Below, piece by piece: positions 43,957 through 54,742 of a stretch of DNA of 64,000 nt. Numbering within the stretch: position 1 is the stretch's first letter; each line of letters begins with the position of its first letter. Source of the stretch: Neospora caninum Liverpool (lineage: Eukaryota > Apicomplexa > Conoidasida > Eucoccidiorida > Sarcocystidae); contig NC_018388.1 of the NCBI RefSeq assembly GCF_000208865.1, positions 1,240,001 through 1,304,000 on the forward strand. Direction: 5' to 3'. The notes below the pieces were generated by a model. It did not search any database and was not told where the DNA came from. It saw only the letters and a list, made by a program, of their open reading frames with translations. A program made the translations under genes and the position numbers.

Positions 43957-46548
43957 CGTTTTTCTCGTCTGCCGGCTGATGATGAACGGCTTCTCCTCCC
44001 GAACGTCTCCGTATCAAGATCCCAACCTTACGCACCCTGACACCGTCATCGAATTTGATTCGTCCCTGTTCCAAAACAAGAAGGATAACACCTTTTGCGA
44101 ACATCTGAAATCAGTGAATATAACAAATAAAAGGAATAGTCCGAACCCGAGACTGTCATTGGCGGCACTGTGCAGCGAGCACGGCCTGCTTCGACAGAAA
44201 CGGGGGCCGTCGGTTTTCACCTCAGTGAAACAATTCCTGTTCTGCGTCCTCATAGTCACAATTTTTGGAATGCAGCAACGCGAAATCACCTTTCGTTAAA
44301 CGACTTTCTTGCAAATAGAATAAGGCAAGTATACGGCAAAAGCTTCCAACTTCACTTCTCGTCGCGGCTTGCTTACAGCAAAGATGAATCAAAATGCCTT
44401 CTCCATAGTCAAGCAATCTAAATAGCTTAACAGGCAATTTATCATCAAAAAGTCACTATCCGACCGTGTCAACAGCATGGTATCCCAAAAGGAGCGAGTG
44501 CAACTACTGTATACGGGAGTTGCAGATGAGTGACCACAGTACCATCTCGGAAGCCCATGCCGCCAACTGTCATTGTGAAGTGGCTATTGAATCATTGAGG
44601 TAAGAGTGTGTGATCATTGGGAAGAACCATATATCCCGGGTGACAAGATGTTTGTTACGGTGCTGATCTCCCTCCCTCACCCGTCAAGTCAAAGACAGCA
44701 CATGGCTCGCCCATATTTGCAGCGGCTTGTGTAGCAGCAACTTGGGTGTGCAGAACCAAAATGTAAGGTTAGTAGTCATCGCTTTTCCCGAAACAGGTGC
44801 TAACACGCCCTTCCTGTCTGACATGAAACATTACCTGGGCACTCTGTTTCCATTCACACACCGACGCCGAAACGTGTTTCTCTAGTGTAGTTAGACAAGA
44901 GAGCCGACGTAGTTGACGGCTTGGAAACAGCAGGCGGCCTCATCTGAAACGCCGAGTTCCGACTCTAACAGCCATATTTTACTTTACGTCGGCTCTTCGA
45001 AACGTGGCCAAATACTCTGTTTCCCGTTTGGCATTAGAGCAACACTCCAGGGAAAGCCAAAAGCAAGGAGCGAGTGGCCACCAATCCACAGCTCGACAGG
45101 ATGAAACGCAAAACGATACCTTGTACCATGGTGGCATTGTGTGACTCCTAAGGGGTGAACACATCACAATTTACTGCGGTTCAGGTTCCGCGTGCTGCTG
45201 ATTGCGTGGTGGACGCTGTAAATTTCCAACTCCTGCGATGAACTGGTTTATCATTCAGAAACCCTAAAATAACGAAGCTGCGATATCAGGAAGCTCCGAA
45301 ACTGCGAGGCCACCGAATAGTGGCAGATTACAACGGTGTTTTATAGAAGTAGAATATTTCTCAAAACAAAATACTATCGGTTACGAACCGAGGTAACGCT
45401 TATTTCTGTGGAAATGCGGATGCATACGGGGGAAGAAACCGTCGACTCACTAAGAGGCTGACTCCGTTTTGTCGTGGGGACTGCTCGGAATCATTTAATG
45501 CGCATGTCAGCAATCGCCTTTTGACGGAGCTTCTGGTTGATCTTGCCTAACAGCCTCATTTTTTGCTGAGTCTGAAGTAACACAACTGATCCGATTGCGT
45601 GCTACCTCTCCTCAGAAACGTAACCGAGACATGAGGCCAATTTGACTTGAACTCGTACCAGTTGTTTTCGCTTGTGCGGCCCGCGCAGCTCACAACCAGC
45701 TGTCTCGCGGGCGACACGGAGGCCGCCTCGTGATCTTTCGAGTGAGCTGTGTTGGCTGGATGAGACAGGAAATAAGGAATCTGATGTAGCCCACCGGGGG
45801 ACGTGAACTGTTTTCGTGCCTTCGTAGAGATCGTCCAGTGTACCACTCTACTCAGAGAGTACATTTCGACGCTAAGTAACTGTCAACCGGGCTTCTGAGC
45901 GCAACGTGTCTTTAGGGATTGTGCATGGCTTCGTCTTGTCCGGCGCTGGCCAAGCGGGACTACAGCTCCTCTCACCATTTTGAGGGTCCGTATTCCTACC
46001 TTTCTCAATCCATTTTTCAGGCCGCCCTCACGTCTTTCTAACGGTAAAAGCTGTTGCCACAGACACAGAGGAGCTGTCAGATCAGCCGCACATGGCTATG
46101 GAATAGAGGACTCTTACATTCCAGCCCTGATGGCTTGCCTCCCGTCTGCCGCCTGTCGGAACGCCATGCGTTCGTGTCTCGTCTGAGCTACCGTGTGCCT
46201 CGTTTTTCAACGTGGTGATACCGGCCGACGTTTCTCGAACAGCGGCTTCCTGGGCAATTTGCATAGCTACATTTCCTGATTTTCCCACCCCGGCCCCAGC
46301 AAAGAGGGCGGGCCGGGCGATTGCTACCCGGTTTTGTTCCGAATACCTATGTCGAGTTCAACGCGACTCTATGAACACTCCAGGAACTCCTGCGTGTACA
46401 CTAGGAGGCTACGCGAGCCAGCCGCTCAAGGCTGGCGTATGTTCCACGCGGTTTTAATATGCCAAAGTCATCGAAAATCGGAGTGACTCCATTCGCACTC
46501 AAGGATCTTCTTCCCTTTAGACTTTCCGTACAATGTGTGCTTCTATGA
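43957..46548. other. Divergent intergenic region
   Basis: Expected promoters of the minus-strand glycoprotein and the + strand four-span protein. Only ORFs below 110 codons, none with a recognisable motif. Confidence 0.45.
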
Positions 46549-47328
46549 ATGGCAGTCGACTATATTGCGCGGTTCTCTCGGAAGCCAGCTGAACGTCAGC
46601 CGGGCACGATGGGCTGCACACCGAAAGCGGGAGCAGCGGTGGTTTACATCTTCCCCGCGTTATATGGCACCCTAATGATCGTCGCCGGGGCGTTGGAGCT
46701 ACAACAGCATCAGATTTTCGGCTCCGTTTGTATCACTTTCGGCGTTGTGTATGTTTTGACATCTGTTGTTGGTGAACTTGGGGTATGTTGTCTCAATGAG
46801 GCTGCGATTCGGGCCACAGTTGTTCTGGTCGTACTAGAGAATATTATTGCGTTCATACTTGCCACTTTTTTTCTCGTGGATGTTGTCCGAGCACATCCCG
46901 TGGTGAAAGAACATCACTCATCGCCTGTTTTATCTTTCCTCGCCACTCACGACTCGGTGAGCATCTATATTTGCGTATTCCTCTACATCGGCGCCATCGC
47001 AACTTCCTGTTGCATTGGTTTTGTGTCTGAGTACCAGGCTCAGCTTGATGCAGAACTCCTTCTGCAGGAAGCTAGGCTGCTCCAGGAGAGTGAGCGGGCA
47101 GCACTCCTTCGCGCCTCGGAGAGGCTGGTTTCCCGAACGCTGGGAACTTTGGAGCAGACACCTGATGCAATAGCCACTGAACGCCTCGATGGAGTTAACG
47201 AAGACGCGTTCGTCCACCAGTTCAGTACCGCTCAACTTGCCCCGGCAGCGTGCAACGTAATAAAGCAAGATGGACAATTTCAGCGGGGCTTTATGCAGCA
47301 ATGTGCCGCCAAACCAGACAGGAACTGA
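46549..47328 (+). CDS. Four-span membrane protein with a coiled-coil tail, function unknown (259 aa)
   Basis: A single-exon ATG frame of 259 residues. Four hydrophobic segments are visible at about 28-48 (AAVVYIFPALYGTLMIVAG), 58-78 (FGSVCITFGVVYVLTSVVG), 88-112 (ATVVLVVLENIIAFILATFF) and 137-159 (VSIYICVFLYIGAIATSCC). The short last loop between spans 3 and 4 is His-rich. Spans are followed by a Leu/Glu/Ala-rich helix (about 165-200, AELLLQEARLLQESERAALL) and a hydrophilic tail. The topology resembles tetraspan or MARVEL-like proteins, but no CCG or other signature is present. An internal start at Met21 would give MGCTPK, a typical myristoylation/palmitoylation start, in a good context (ACGATGG), so the functional protein may be 239 aa. 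The next gene on the same strand, the ZIP-like transporter, lies 3.1 kb downstream. I do not recognise the family. Confidence 0.75.
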   Translation: MAVDYIARFSRKPAERQPGTMGCTPKAGAAVVYIFPALYGTLMIVAGALELQQHQIFGSVCITFGVVYVLTSVVGELGVCCLNEAAIRATVVLVVLENIIAFILATFFLVDVVRAHPVVKEHHSSPVLSFLATHDSVSIYICVFLYIGAIATSCCIGFVSEYQAQLDAELLLQEARLLQESERAALLRASERLVSRTLGTLEQTPDAIATERLDGVNEDAFVHQFSTAQLAPAACNVIKQDGQFQRGFMQQCAAKPDRN

Positions 47329-50300
47329 TCCGTGCATGCAAAAATTACACGTGTGGCCAAGGTACTCAGTAGACGGCCGTTCCTTCAGCAAAAAACCGAA
47401 AGAAATAACAAGTGTCTTTATGAGTCCTATGCAATGTGGGCAAACGGGAATCTGGAGTTCAGGATCACGCAGTACTTCGGGGTGAAAACAAATTTTGTCG
47501 CCGAGATCTCGAGAAAATGCTTTGTTGGTAAGTGACACTAGTGACTTTCGTTTTCAATTGCCTACGTACAGACGGAGAGACAATGAGCAGGCGGGAAGTC
47601 CGGAAAACCACTTCACTGGTAGTAGGTTTTGGACGGTATCACTCTGGACACCAAACGAGTCCAGTATATGCGTGCTTCTACGCCAGCTGTTTTTCAAGAG
47701 ATGAACAACGGTCTTCAATGAGAAACTGGCAATTCCGAATCGACAGGTGCTCGTTTTACGGTTGCTTCCCCGTTAAAGTGAGAATGGTAGCGACCCCTTT
47801 TCTCATCGTGGTCATTATCACTTCCGCGTTGGTCACAGAGGTCAATGGGACGCAGAGATTTACGACATGTTGATGACGAAGCAACACGCGATTCGATGAC
47901 AGATATTTCCTGCCGGACGATCCACAACGTGAAACACCGAAAACTTCGCTTGTCCGAGACGTATAAATTTGCAGTGCGCGCTGTCTCCTGTAGCTCCACA
48001 GGTGACGGTCTATGTCTATCTTCGGAAACGGCCATGCTCCTAACAGACACGACAACCGTTGGTTTGGCTTGTGAACCGTAGAGCTTCTCTGGATGGGGAA
48101 AAGGACACAGTTTCGTCCAAATGGTGGGATGTATTCAGAGCAGCATGCATCACAAGTGTGGCAGGACATAACGAAAGCAACTGAAGACAACGAAACTAAG
48201 CCACGCTTTCCATCTTTTTCGTAGGTTGAGAGTGACCGCCCGAGCAGAATCCCCTGCTTACTTAACCTATTGTTTCATAAAGGGTACAGAACGGTCGATT
48301 TTACATATTAACATCGTGTTCGTAGCCCGTATATACATCATTGTTCTTCAAATAGATCGTATACCATCCATACAGCCGCCTGGGGGGGTTGCAGTGGACT
48401 GTGCCCATAACTCCAATAGTACAAAACGAGGAAAAGTTGCCTCAGCATGCAGTCACCCGGGTGACAGCAAATAGGTGCCGACACACGCACGGGCTGTCGC
48501 CCGTTCGTATTGAGTTGCAGGTGCCGGGGGGAGGGGGGGGGGGCAATTCTTGATACTTAATGTATTTAGCGTGTCATCGCGAGAGCGTGGGCGATTGTAG
48601 TAGTGCATACTGCGTTCGTCACTGAGTCCTGTTGGACGAAAGAGATGTCCATGAACGGCTCTGGAGTGTCTAAACCTCTAAATTTGACCGTGTTTGCTTG
48701 CAAAATACTCAAGAATATCCTCACTGCCCTTGGATTGGGACAGAGTCGTGCTCTCACCTCACGTACGCCTAGCAGCTGGGTAGCAAATGAGTCTGTGCCT
48801 GGGATGCTTACACTAAACCAACAGTGGTAATGACTACAGTTTCCGAGCAAACATGAAGACCGGTAGGATATTGAAATCCAACACTTTTAGCATCTTGAAT
48901 GCCTTTGTTTACCGGATCCAAGTTCTATTGTGTTAGCATGGTTTCGAGGGCACTCAGTATATCCGTGAGTCTATTCCGGGCAAAAGAACCATTATTTTGT
49001 CGGCTCTACCTACAGACACGTTCACGACTTTCTCACATTTTTTGTTGCAATGTTTTCAGTACCACGGAAAGGAATGCTGTGGAAACGATTAACCTTGTGG
49101 AATTGTTATTTACTTCCTGAAACAAATGGCTCTCAACGAGAGTTTTTTGCCAGCAGTTCTGCCAGCAATGCGTCCTTGTGACGCTGTTCTGCGCCAAGGA
49201 TCTTCCCACACGACTCGTCCGAGAGTGAGGATCAAGTCTCTCCGGCCCGCCACCAGGTCACTCTGGCCTGCTGCCGATAGCAGAGAAAACCGTTTCCGTA
49301 CTAAACAAGGTGGAACCCGTACAGGAACGACCGCTTATTCATATCACATGCTGGACTCGCTTCCCCTTTTGCCAGTCAAGTGTAGGCGAAACCTTGCTAG
49401 GAGGGCTGGGTGTGGTGTTGTTTCCGGGACGAGTCGCGAACACGAGATGCACGCGGATCAGTTAGCAGTGGCACATCACAGCTGCTCAGCACGAGCACAC
49501 CGTATGAAGCATATGTGTTCTGTTGTGGAAGATTCGAATGCTGTACTCACCAGCTTCTCAGTTTCTGGCCATTTTCTGCGCCTTTGATGGTGCAGCGGAT
49601 GAACGCCACTGCACCCGAGAATTTTTCGACAAACGGCTCGGTGCTTTGCGTTGCCCATGAAAGAAGCTTGCATGCGCGCATTCCATGCCAACCGCCTCCG
49701 CACCGGCGACCAACAGAAACGCGCGCGCCGGCGCCACGGCACATTTCGTTGCACCGCGTGGCGAAACGTGTCTCTGGTTTTCAAGAGAAAATGCTGAAAT
49801 CAAGTTCATTTGGTCGGGCGTGTCCGTATCGTTTTCTTGCTTTCGCGGTCGGGCACGTGAAATGTGCAGCCCCCTGCCCAGCTAGCCAGGGCTGACTCAA
49901 CTGAATCTGTATTGCCATTAACTGTCTCCCGCTTTTTCAGCATACATAACCGTCATCGCTTGCTTTGTTTTTTATTCACGTCTCCGGAACCCTTTTCCCT
50001 CGTGTCAGTGGGAAGGGTTCTTGGAGGTGGACCGCGGACAACTGGCGGGCAAAATTGCGTGCCCGTCAGATGGAATTCCGGATGCTGAGATGAATTTGCT
50101 TACTGTCGCTTCTTCTTCGTGAGCCAATCAGGGTATTGACAAACCTTGATGGCAAGCTGCTGTATTCCCATTGTCGCAGTGTGAGGCCGATGAGGCGCGA
50201 CTACGAATTTCGGTGCTCCTGTGGCCCTTCCCTCCTTGCTCGGCAGCATCCCCGTTGTAGGGTCATTTCTCTGACCTCCGTTCAGTGAGTGAAAGCACTT

Positions 50301-50460
50301 ATCTTACGACATGAACATTGTGTTCTCGATTCCCGTATTGTTCGTCTGCTGCTGCTACCTCGACCCTCCAAAGACTGGTCATATGCCCACACCGGACAAA
50401 TATGCGGCCCCATGCACATGAGTCACGGCAGCTGACGCTTCTCCTATATAAGATCTAACA
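47329..50460. other. Intergenic region without a supportable gene
   Basis: Between two + strand genes. It includes a G-rich run at 48526-48543 and an ATG-started 153-codon frame at 49126-49587 without recognisable content. The final 100-200 bases are likely the 5' UTR of the transporter gene. Confidence 0.4.
48526..48543 (+). repeat. G-rich run (G5-6 A G8-11)
   Basis: Almost pure G for 18 bases, interrupted by one A. Confidence 0.85.
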
Positions 50461-51945
50461 ATGAATATTGATCTGGCTGACTGGCAGATTGCTGGCATCT
50501 TTGCCCTCCTTTCTTCGGCCACTTTCCCGCTGGGGGCTGTTTTAGGCGTCTTCGCCTTTATTTTGCACCGAAAGTTGAATAGGCGCCTCCTGGCGTTCTT
50601 TCTTTCTGTGGGGGCAGGCTCACTGATTTTCGCGGTGGCAGTTGAGGTGTATGCAGAGGGTTTGGAAGCTATTGAACACATCCGCAGTGGTAACGACACG
50701 GTACGGACCGTGGCGTTCATTGTCCAAATCGCGTTTGCCGTCGTCGGGGCACTGCTATACGTGTGGCTGGATCGCCAGGTCAACCGCATCAGTAGTGCCG
50801 TACACAGACGTTCGCGCGAAAGCGTTACGCGGGAAGCTGTCGCTACACGGGATGATAATGGGATAGGTGGCGACATTATCGGAAATGTGCAAAATGTGGG
50901 GAAACACTGCGAAAAGGCTATCACGTCACGGGGCGACAACGAATCTCTCGCAGATGAATCTGCATACGAAACGCGAAGTCTATTGAGCTATGCATCTGAA
51001 GAAGATGATCCAGCGGATGCCTCCTGCACCAGACAAAGATCCGCAAACACCGGGGGGATCTGGGTACCCATGGGGGGTTCTCTAGCCAGCACTCAAGGTA
51101 CCGTCGGCCGTTGCAATGAGCATTCTTCTCGAAGAAGCCAGGCCGCGACATCGCCGTCAGGACACAGACCGGAATCCACGCAAGTTATGGAAGATGCTAC
51201 AGATGCCGACAAGATTGGGCACTATCGAAAATCTTCATCAGATTTTCCTTCGAACGCCGTTCGCATCCCCACAGAAGTGGCGGATGCAAACGATGAGGAG
51301 CTCTATATGCTCGCTGCGGAGGAACACCTTTTACAGAAAGACCGGCGAGAAAGGAGAGATGTGAAGACCGAAAAAGCACGGGACCACTTGGGTGTGGCTC
51401 TGGTTCTGTGGGCGAGTCAACTTGTCGACGCTATTCCCGAAGCTATGATGATTGGATTTCGAGTTGTCGGTAATAAGCTCTCGTGGGCATTCATTATTTC
51501 GCTCTTCATTGCAAACTTCCCGGAGAGCTTTAGTGGCGGCTACATGATGAAAAAGGAGGGCTTCCGCGCATGCGTGGCGTTCGCCATGTGGCTAGCTGTC
51601 CCTATGCTTACCGCTATCGTCGCTGCTGCTACGGCAGCCATCCAGGTGACCCCTGCGCATTCGGTGGCGATGCGCATGTTTGATGCTGGAATGCAAGGAA
51701 CAGCTGCGGGCGCGATGTTGGCTTTATCGACTGCATCAATGCTTCCAGCTGCATACGAAGCCGGAGGCGTTTCATCTGGACTCTTTTGTGTCTTAGGGTT
51801 TCTATTTTCTGTGTCTGTTCGCTTGTTTCTTGGCGTCCTTGAGGGCCCCGTGCCTCTCGGTCAAGAGGCTGGTATTATAGAGCATACGCCTAGACTTCCT
51901 GAAAGGCAGGTTGCGCCTGTGGAGGCATCATTCGACTATCGCTAG
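50461..51945 (+). CDS. ZIP-superfamily-like metal transporter with altered metal-site motifs
   Basis: A single-exon ATG frame of 494 residues. Hydrophobic spans lie at about 9-34, 43-66, 83-103, 309-333, 341-362, 370-394, 408-431 and 437-458, eight in all, with a hydrophilic loop of about 200 residues between spans 3 and 4. This is the ZIP arrangement. Spans 4 and 5 carry LVDAIPEAMMIG (Asp323, Glu327) and IANFPESFSGG (Asn352, Glu355), in the places of the ZIP motifs HNxPEG and HExPHE. The segment AAGAMLALSTASMLPAAYEAGG (near 415-436) matches the helix 7-8 region of the family. ZIP proteins bring Zn, Fe or Mn into the cytosol. Here the usual metal-binding histidines are replaced (by Asp323 and Ala351/Asn352), so substrate or mechanism may differ. 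I am confident of the superfamily resemblance, less so of the substrate. Confidence 0.75.
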   Translation: MNIDLADWQIAGIFALLSSATFPLGAVLGVFAFILHRKLNRRLLAFFLSVGAGSLIFAVAVEVYAEGLEAIEHIRSGNDTVRTVAFIVQIAFAVVGALLYVWLDRQVNRISSAVHRRSRESVTREAVATRDDNGIGGDIIGNVQNVGKHCEKAITSRGDNESLADESAYETRSLLSYASEEDDPADASCTRQRSANTGGIWVPMGGSLASTQGTVGRCNEHSSRRSQAATSPSGHRPESTQVMEDATDADKIGHYRKSSSDFPSNAVRIPTEVADANDEELYMLAAEEHLLQKDRRERRDVKTEKARDHLGVALVLWASQLVDAIPEAMMIGFRVVGNKLSWAFIISLFIANFPESFSGGYMMKKEGFRACVAFAMWLAVPMLTAIVAAATAAIQVTPAHSVAMRMFDAGMQGTAAGAMLALSTASMLPAAYEAGGVSSGLFCVLGFLFSVSVRLFLGVLEGPVPLGQEAGIIEHTPRLPERQVAPVEASFDYR

Positions 51946-54742
51946 GCAGCGCGCGTGCGATGGGGGTAGAGGACACGACGCCAACAGTTTATGAAGAACC
52001 TCTTCTCCGATCGACGCTGTCCAACGCTCGTTGCACTTCTAGGCCGGCAGCGAATCTCCATCATTTCACCCGATGAGAACCCGCACTGAAGGCGTCTCGA
52101 TACGTGCCATCAGAGTGTCGCCTACACATTCGTCTCTTCATGCCTTGGATCGCCAGTGGAGGGACGAGATCGATCACATGGGCAAATGCGCAGGTACACT
52201 GTATCCGTGTGAGTCCGTCCGTGCGGCTTACCTTGATTGAGGAAATTCGTTATGCAGAAGGTGGTGTCCCTCCTAGGCATGGGTACGATAAAAAAGTATC
52301 ACCTGGCCCCTTTTCCGCATTTTCCAGGTGCACGTGCGCTTATAACTCAGGTGGCATCGTCCGTGACTAGTATTATACACGTTCGCCACTGGGCGAGGAG
52401 ACAAAACGCTCAGTGCGCCCACAGCGATTCATTGTTTTTCGATAACTTCGCGCTCAAGACTTGAATCACATTTGAAGGGCCGACATTCGTGTTGCCAGGA
52501 GTCCGAGGCCAGCGAACAATCAGGCATCTCGACGGATGGCACTTCCGTTTTCTCAACAAACGTTAATTTATCTTGGCGTTCCATCACACGTGAGTGTGGC
52601 TCTTCACCGTATGCACAGATCAGTCCGACCCTGTAGCTGCGTTCTCGAACCATCGCCAAATTCTAGGTACTACTGTTGGGGAAGATAAAAGAGTTCGTAA
52701 GCGCGAGATTCCCGTTTGCACAGTTTTCACCTGCACCCGCTGTTATTGAATACATCAAATATGGGGATACGATTCAGGGTGGACATCAGCGGACCATATA
52801 CCTAAAGCGTGTTCGTGACGCGTGCCAGTTCTAAATGCAGTCGATTTGGAAAAGCTACCTGCTTCTCCTAAGCGATCGTGTTGAACTGCACGCACCACAC
52901 GTGCCCGCTCGCCACGTTATATTTTGTAGCCTTTGTTAACTCCTAAAGCATATTTGACCATACAGGAAACCGTCAAAAGAAACCGACAAGCGCTGCTTAG
53001 AACATCGCGACTATCCCTCCGATGCTCACATATATGGCATTGGCTGATAGTCGTTTTTGTTAACTTCATTCAGAAAAGGGACCATCCAAGCCACACAGAG
53101 CGCGCGTATACACGCGCTGCCTTTGCGCACTCTCGAAACACCGAGCAAGATCGGCATCACCCGTCAGGGAAGCAGCCAGTCCCTAAGAAACCCTGCCTCC
53201 ATCAATCGCCGTGTCTACCAAATACCCGGTTTCCACATCCGTGACTGCTCCATACAAAATTGAAAAAAGTGGCTGCTACTAGCATGGCCTTGACACCCGA
53301 GCCGTGGCCCTTGCCCCAACCCATGATCAGGGTTTCTTCCTTTTTCGCTTTGTACGTTTCTGGGGTCTTCCCTGTTTCCCTCAGTACCGCCACTCCCTCA
53401 TCTTCCATTTTTCCTCTCCACACCGCCGGCTGCCTTCCTCGTAAGGCTGCGCCACGTGGCGTACAGGCTGATGTCCTACAAGACGACATTCCCTGGGAGA
53501 GATCAAAACCCGCGTTCCTCCTCCACCTGTATATATTTTCGATGGGACTTGCCTTGCGAACATACGCAACCAGATTCCTTCTCCACCCCCCGCTTCGGCG
53601 TTTTCTACTTCATCGTCTGCTCTCGGTGAACAATGTAGTGGGAGAATCCCCTGTGGGGTCCAGCCCCCGGCAGCTTCTTTCGGCTGCTCCGACCTGTCCT
53701 TGTTGAAACGAGACTGGCCTGTTTCTGCCATCTCTCTTGCATCGTCATATGCATTCCTACAGGAAGAGCGCGCGTGTCGCCGCGCCTGTGAAAGAACTTG
53801 AATTCCTCAGGGGACGCAGATGCGTCGCTCTGTCCCAACACGGTCAAAAGCAGGATCGCCTGTCCACCGTCGCGGCGCTCACCGTCAGGATGAAGCTGTG
53901 CCACGCTAAGGAATTCTTGGCGCCCGCCCTCGCTTCTGTTTTAAAACACCATCGGCACAAGCTCGGAACCATTGCATCCGAAACCTGTTTAACCCATCGT
54001 CTCCACCATGAAGATGATGGTGACCTAGCAAATCGGACTCCACGTCCTTCGCGGCTCTCGTCTGTATATTCTGTAACCGATGCCGCACGAAGACCAGTGT
54101 GTTATCTGCTGCACGCGACACACCACGCAGATACTCCGCAACCCCGTCAGTTATCGCGTCACCAGAAGAACCCGTCTTTGACGGGCACACTCCGTTCGCC
54201 ACGTTAGTATGCACTCCGCGGAAATCCAGTACTTTTCCACCTTTTGCCGAGGTGCTTTGAACACACGTAGGAAACGGCTTCCCGTGACCAGAATTCCTGC
54301 GTGTCTGTTGCTTCACACCAAAGACCTTCGACGCCGACCCACCATCGGAATTGTGTTCCTGCGTATTCAGCGAATGCCGAAAGCAGAGTCTCGAGCCCAG
54401 CGCGCCAGGCCATGGACGCCTCTCCAGCGTCCTCACGAACAAGAGGGAGACCTCAGATTTACACGGAACTGATCCTGGCAGATACATCAAATCCTGATTC
54501 GTTCGTTCAGCCAGACACGTGATGGGGATAGGGCGAAGCCCAAGACGCATCGAGGCCCGATACGTGCGCAGGCGTTAATCGCCCCTGGAGGCGTCGCGCA
54601 TGAAACTCAAGCTGTGCGGGGCGCAGTACACAAACAGGTTGCCTGCGAGACGGTTTGCACTTTCCTTTCCCCCCGACGCCCAGCTCTGCGGAGGCGAAGA
54701 CGCCATTATGAGAGCGACTAGAAAAACGGCAACAAGTGACGA
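51946..54742. other. Convergent intergenic region; unproven ORFs in its GC-rich second half
   Basis: The first 1.3 kb is plain. From about 53250 to 54742 GC rises and several overlapping frames are open on both strands: ATG-started 214 codons on the minus strand at 53906-54550, 149 codons on the + strand at 53260-53706, and a small minus-strand frame around 53202-53489 that contains MEDEGVAVLRETGKTPETYK. None shows a recognisable domain, so no gene is called. This may be the 3' UTR of the cytochrome b5-domain gene, or it may hide exons of a gene I cannot resolve. Confidence 0.35.

Noticed and set aside
46549..47328. Tetraspanin assignment for the four-span protein
   Set aside because: Four spans only; there is no large extracellular loop with the CCG motif, so the family name is not justified.
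49126..49587. 153-codon ATG-started + strand ORF
   Set aside because: Low-information basic sequence without domain, signal or conserved block; not enough to call a gene.
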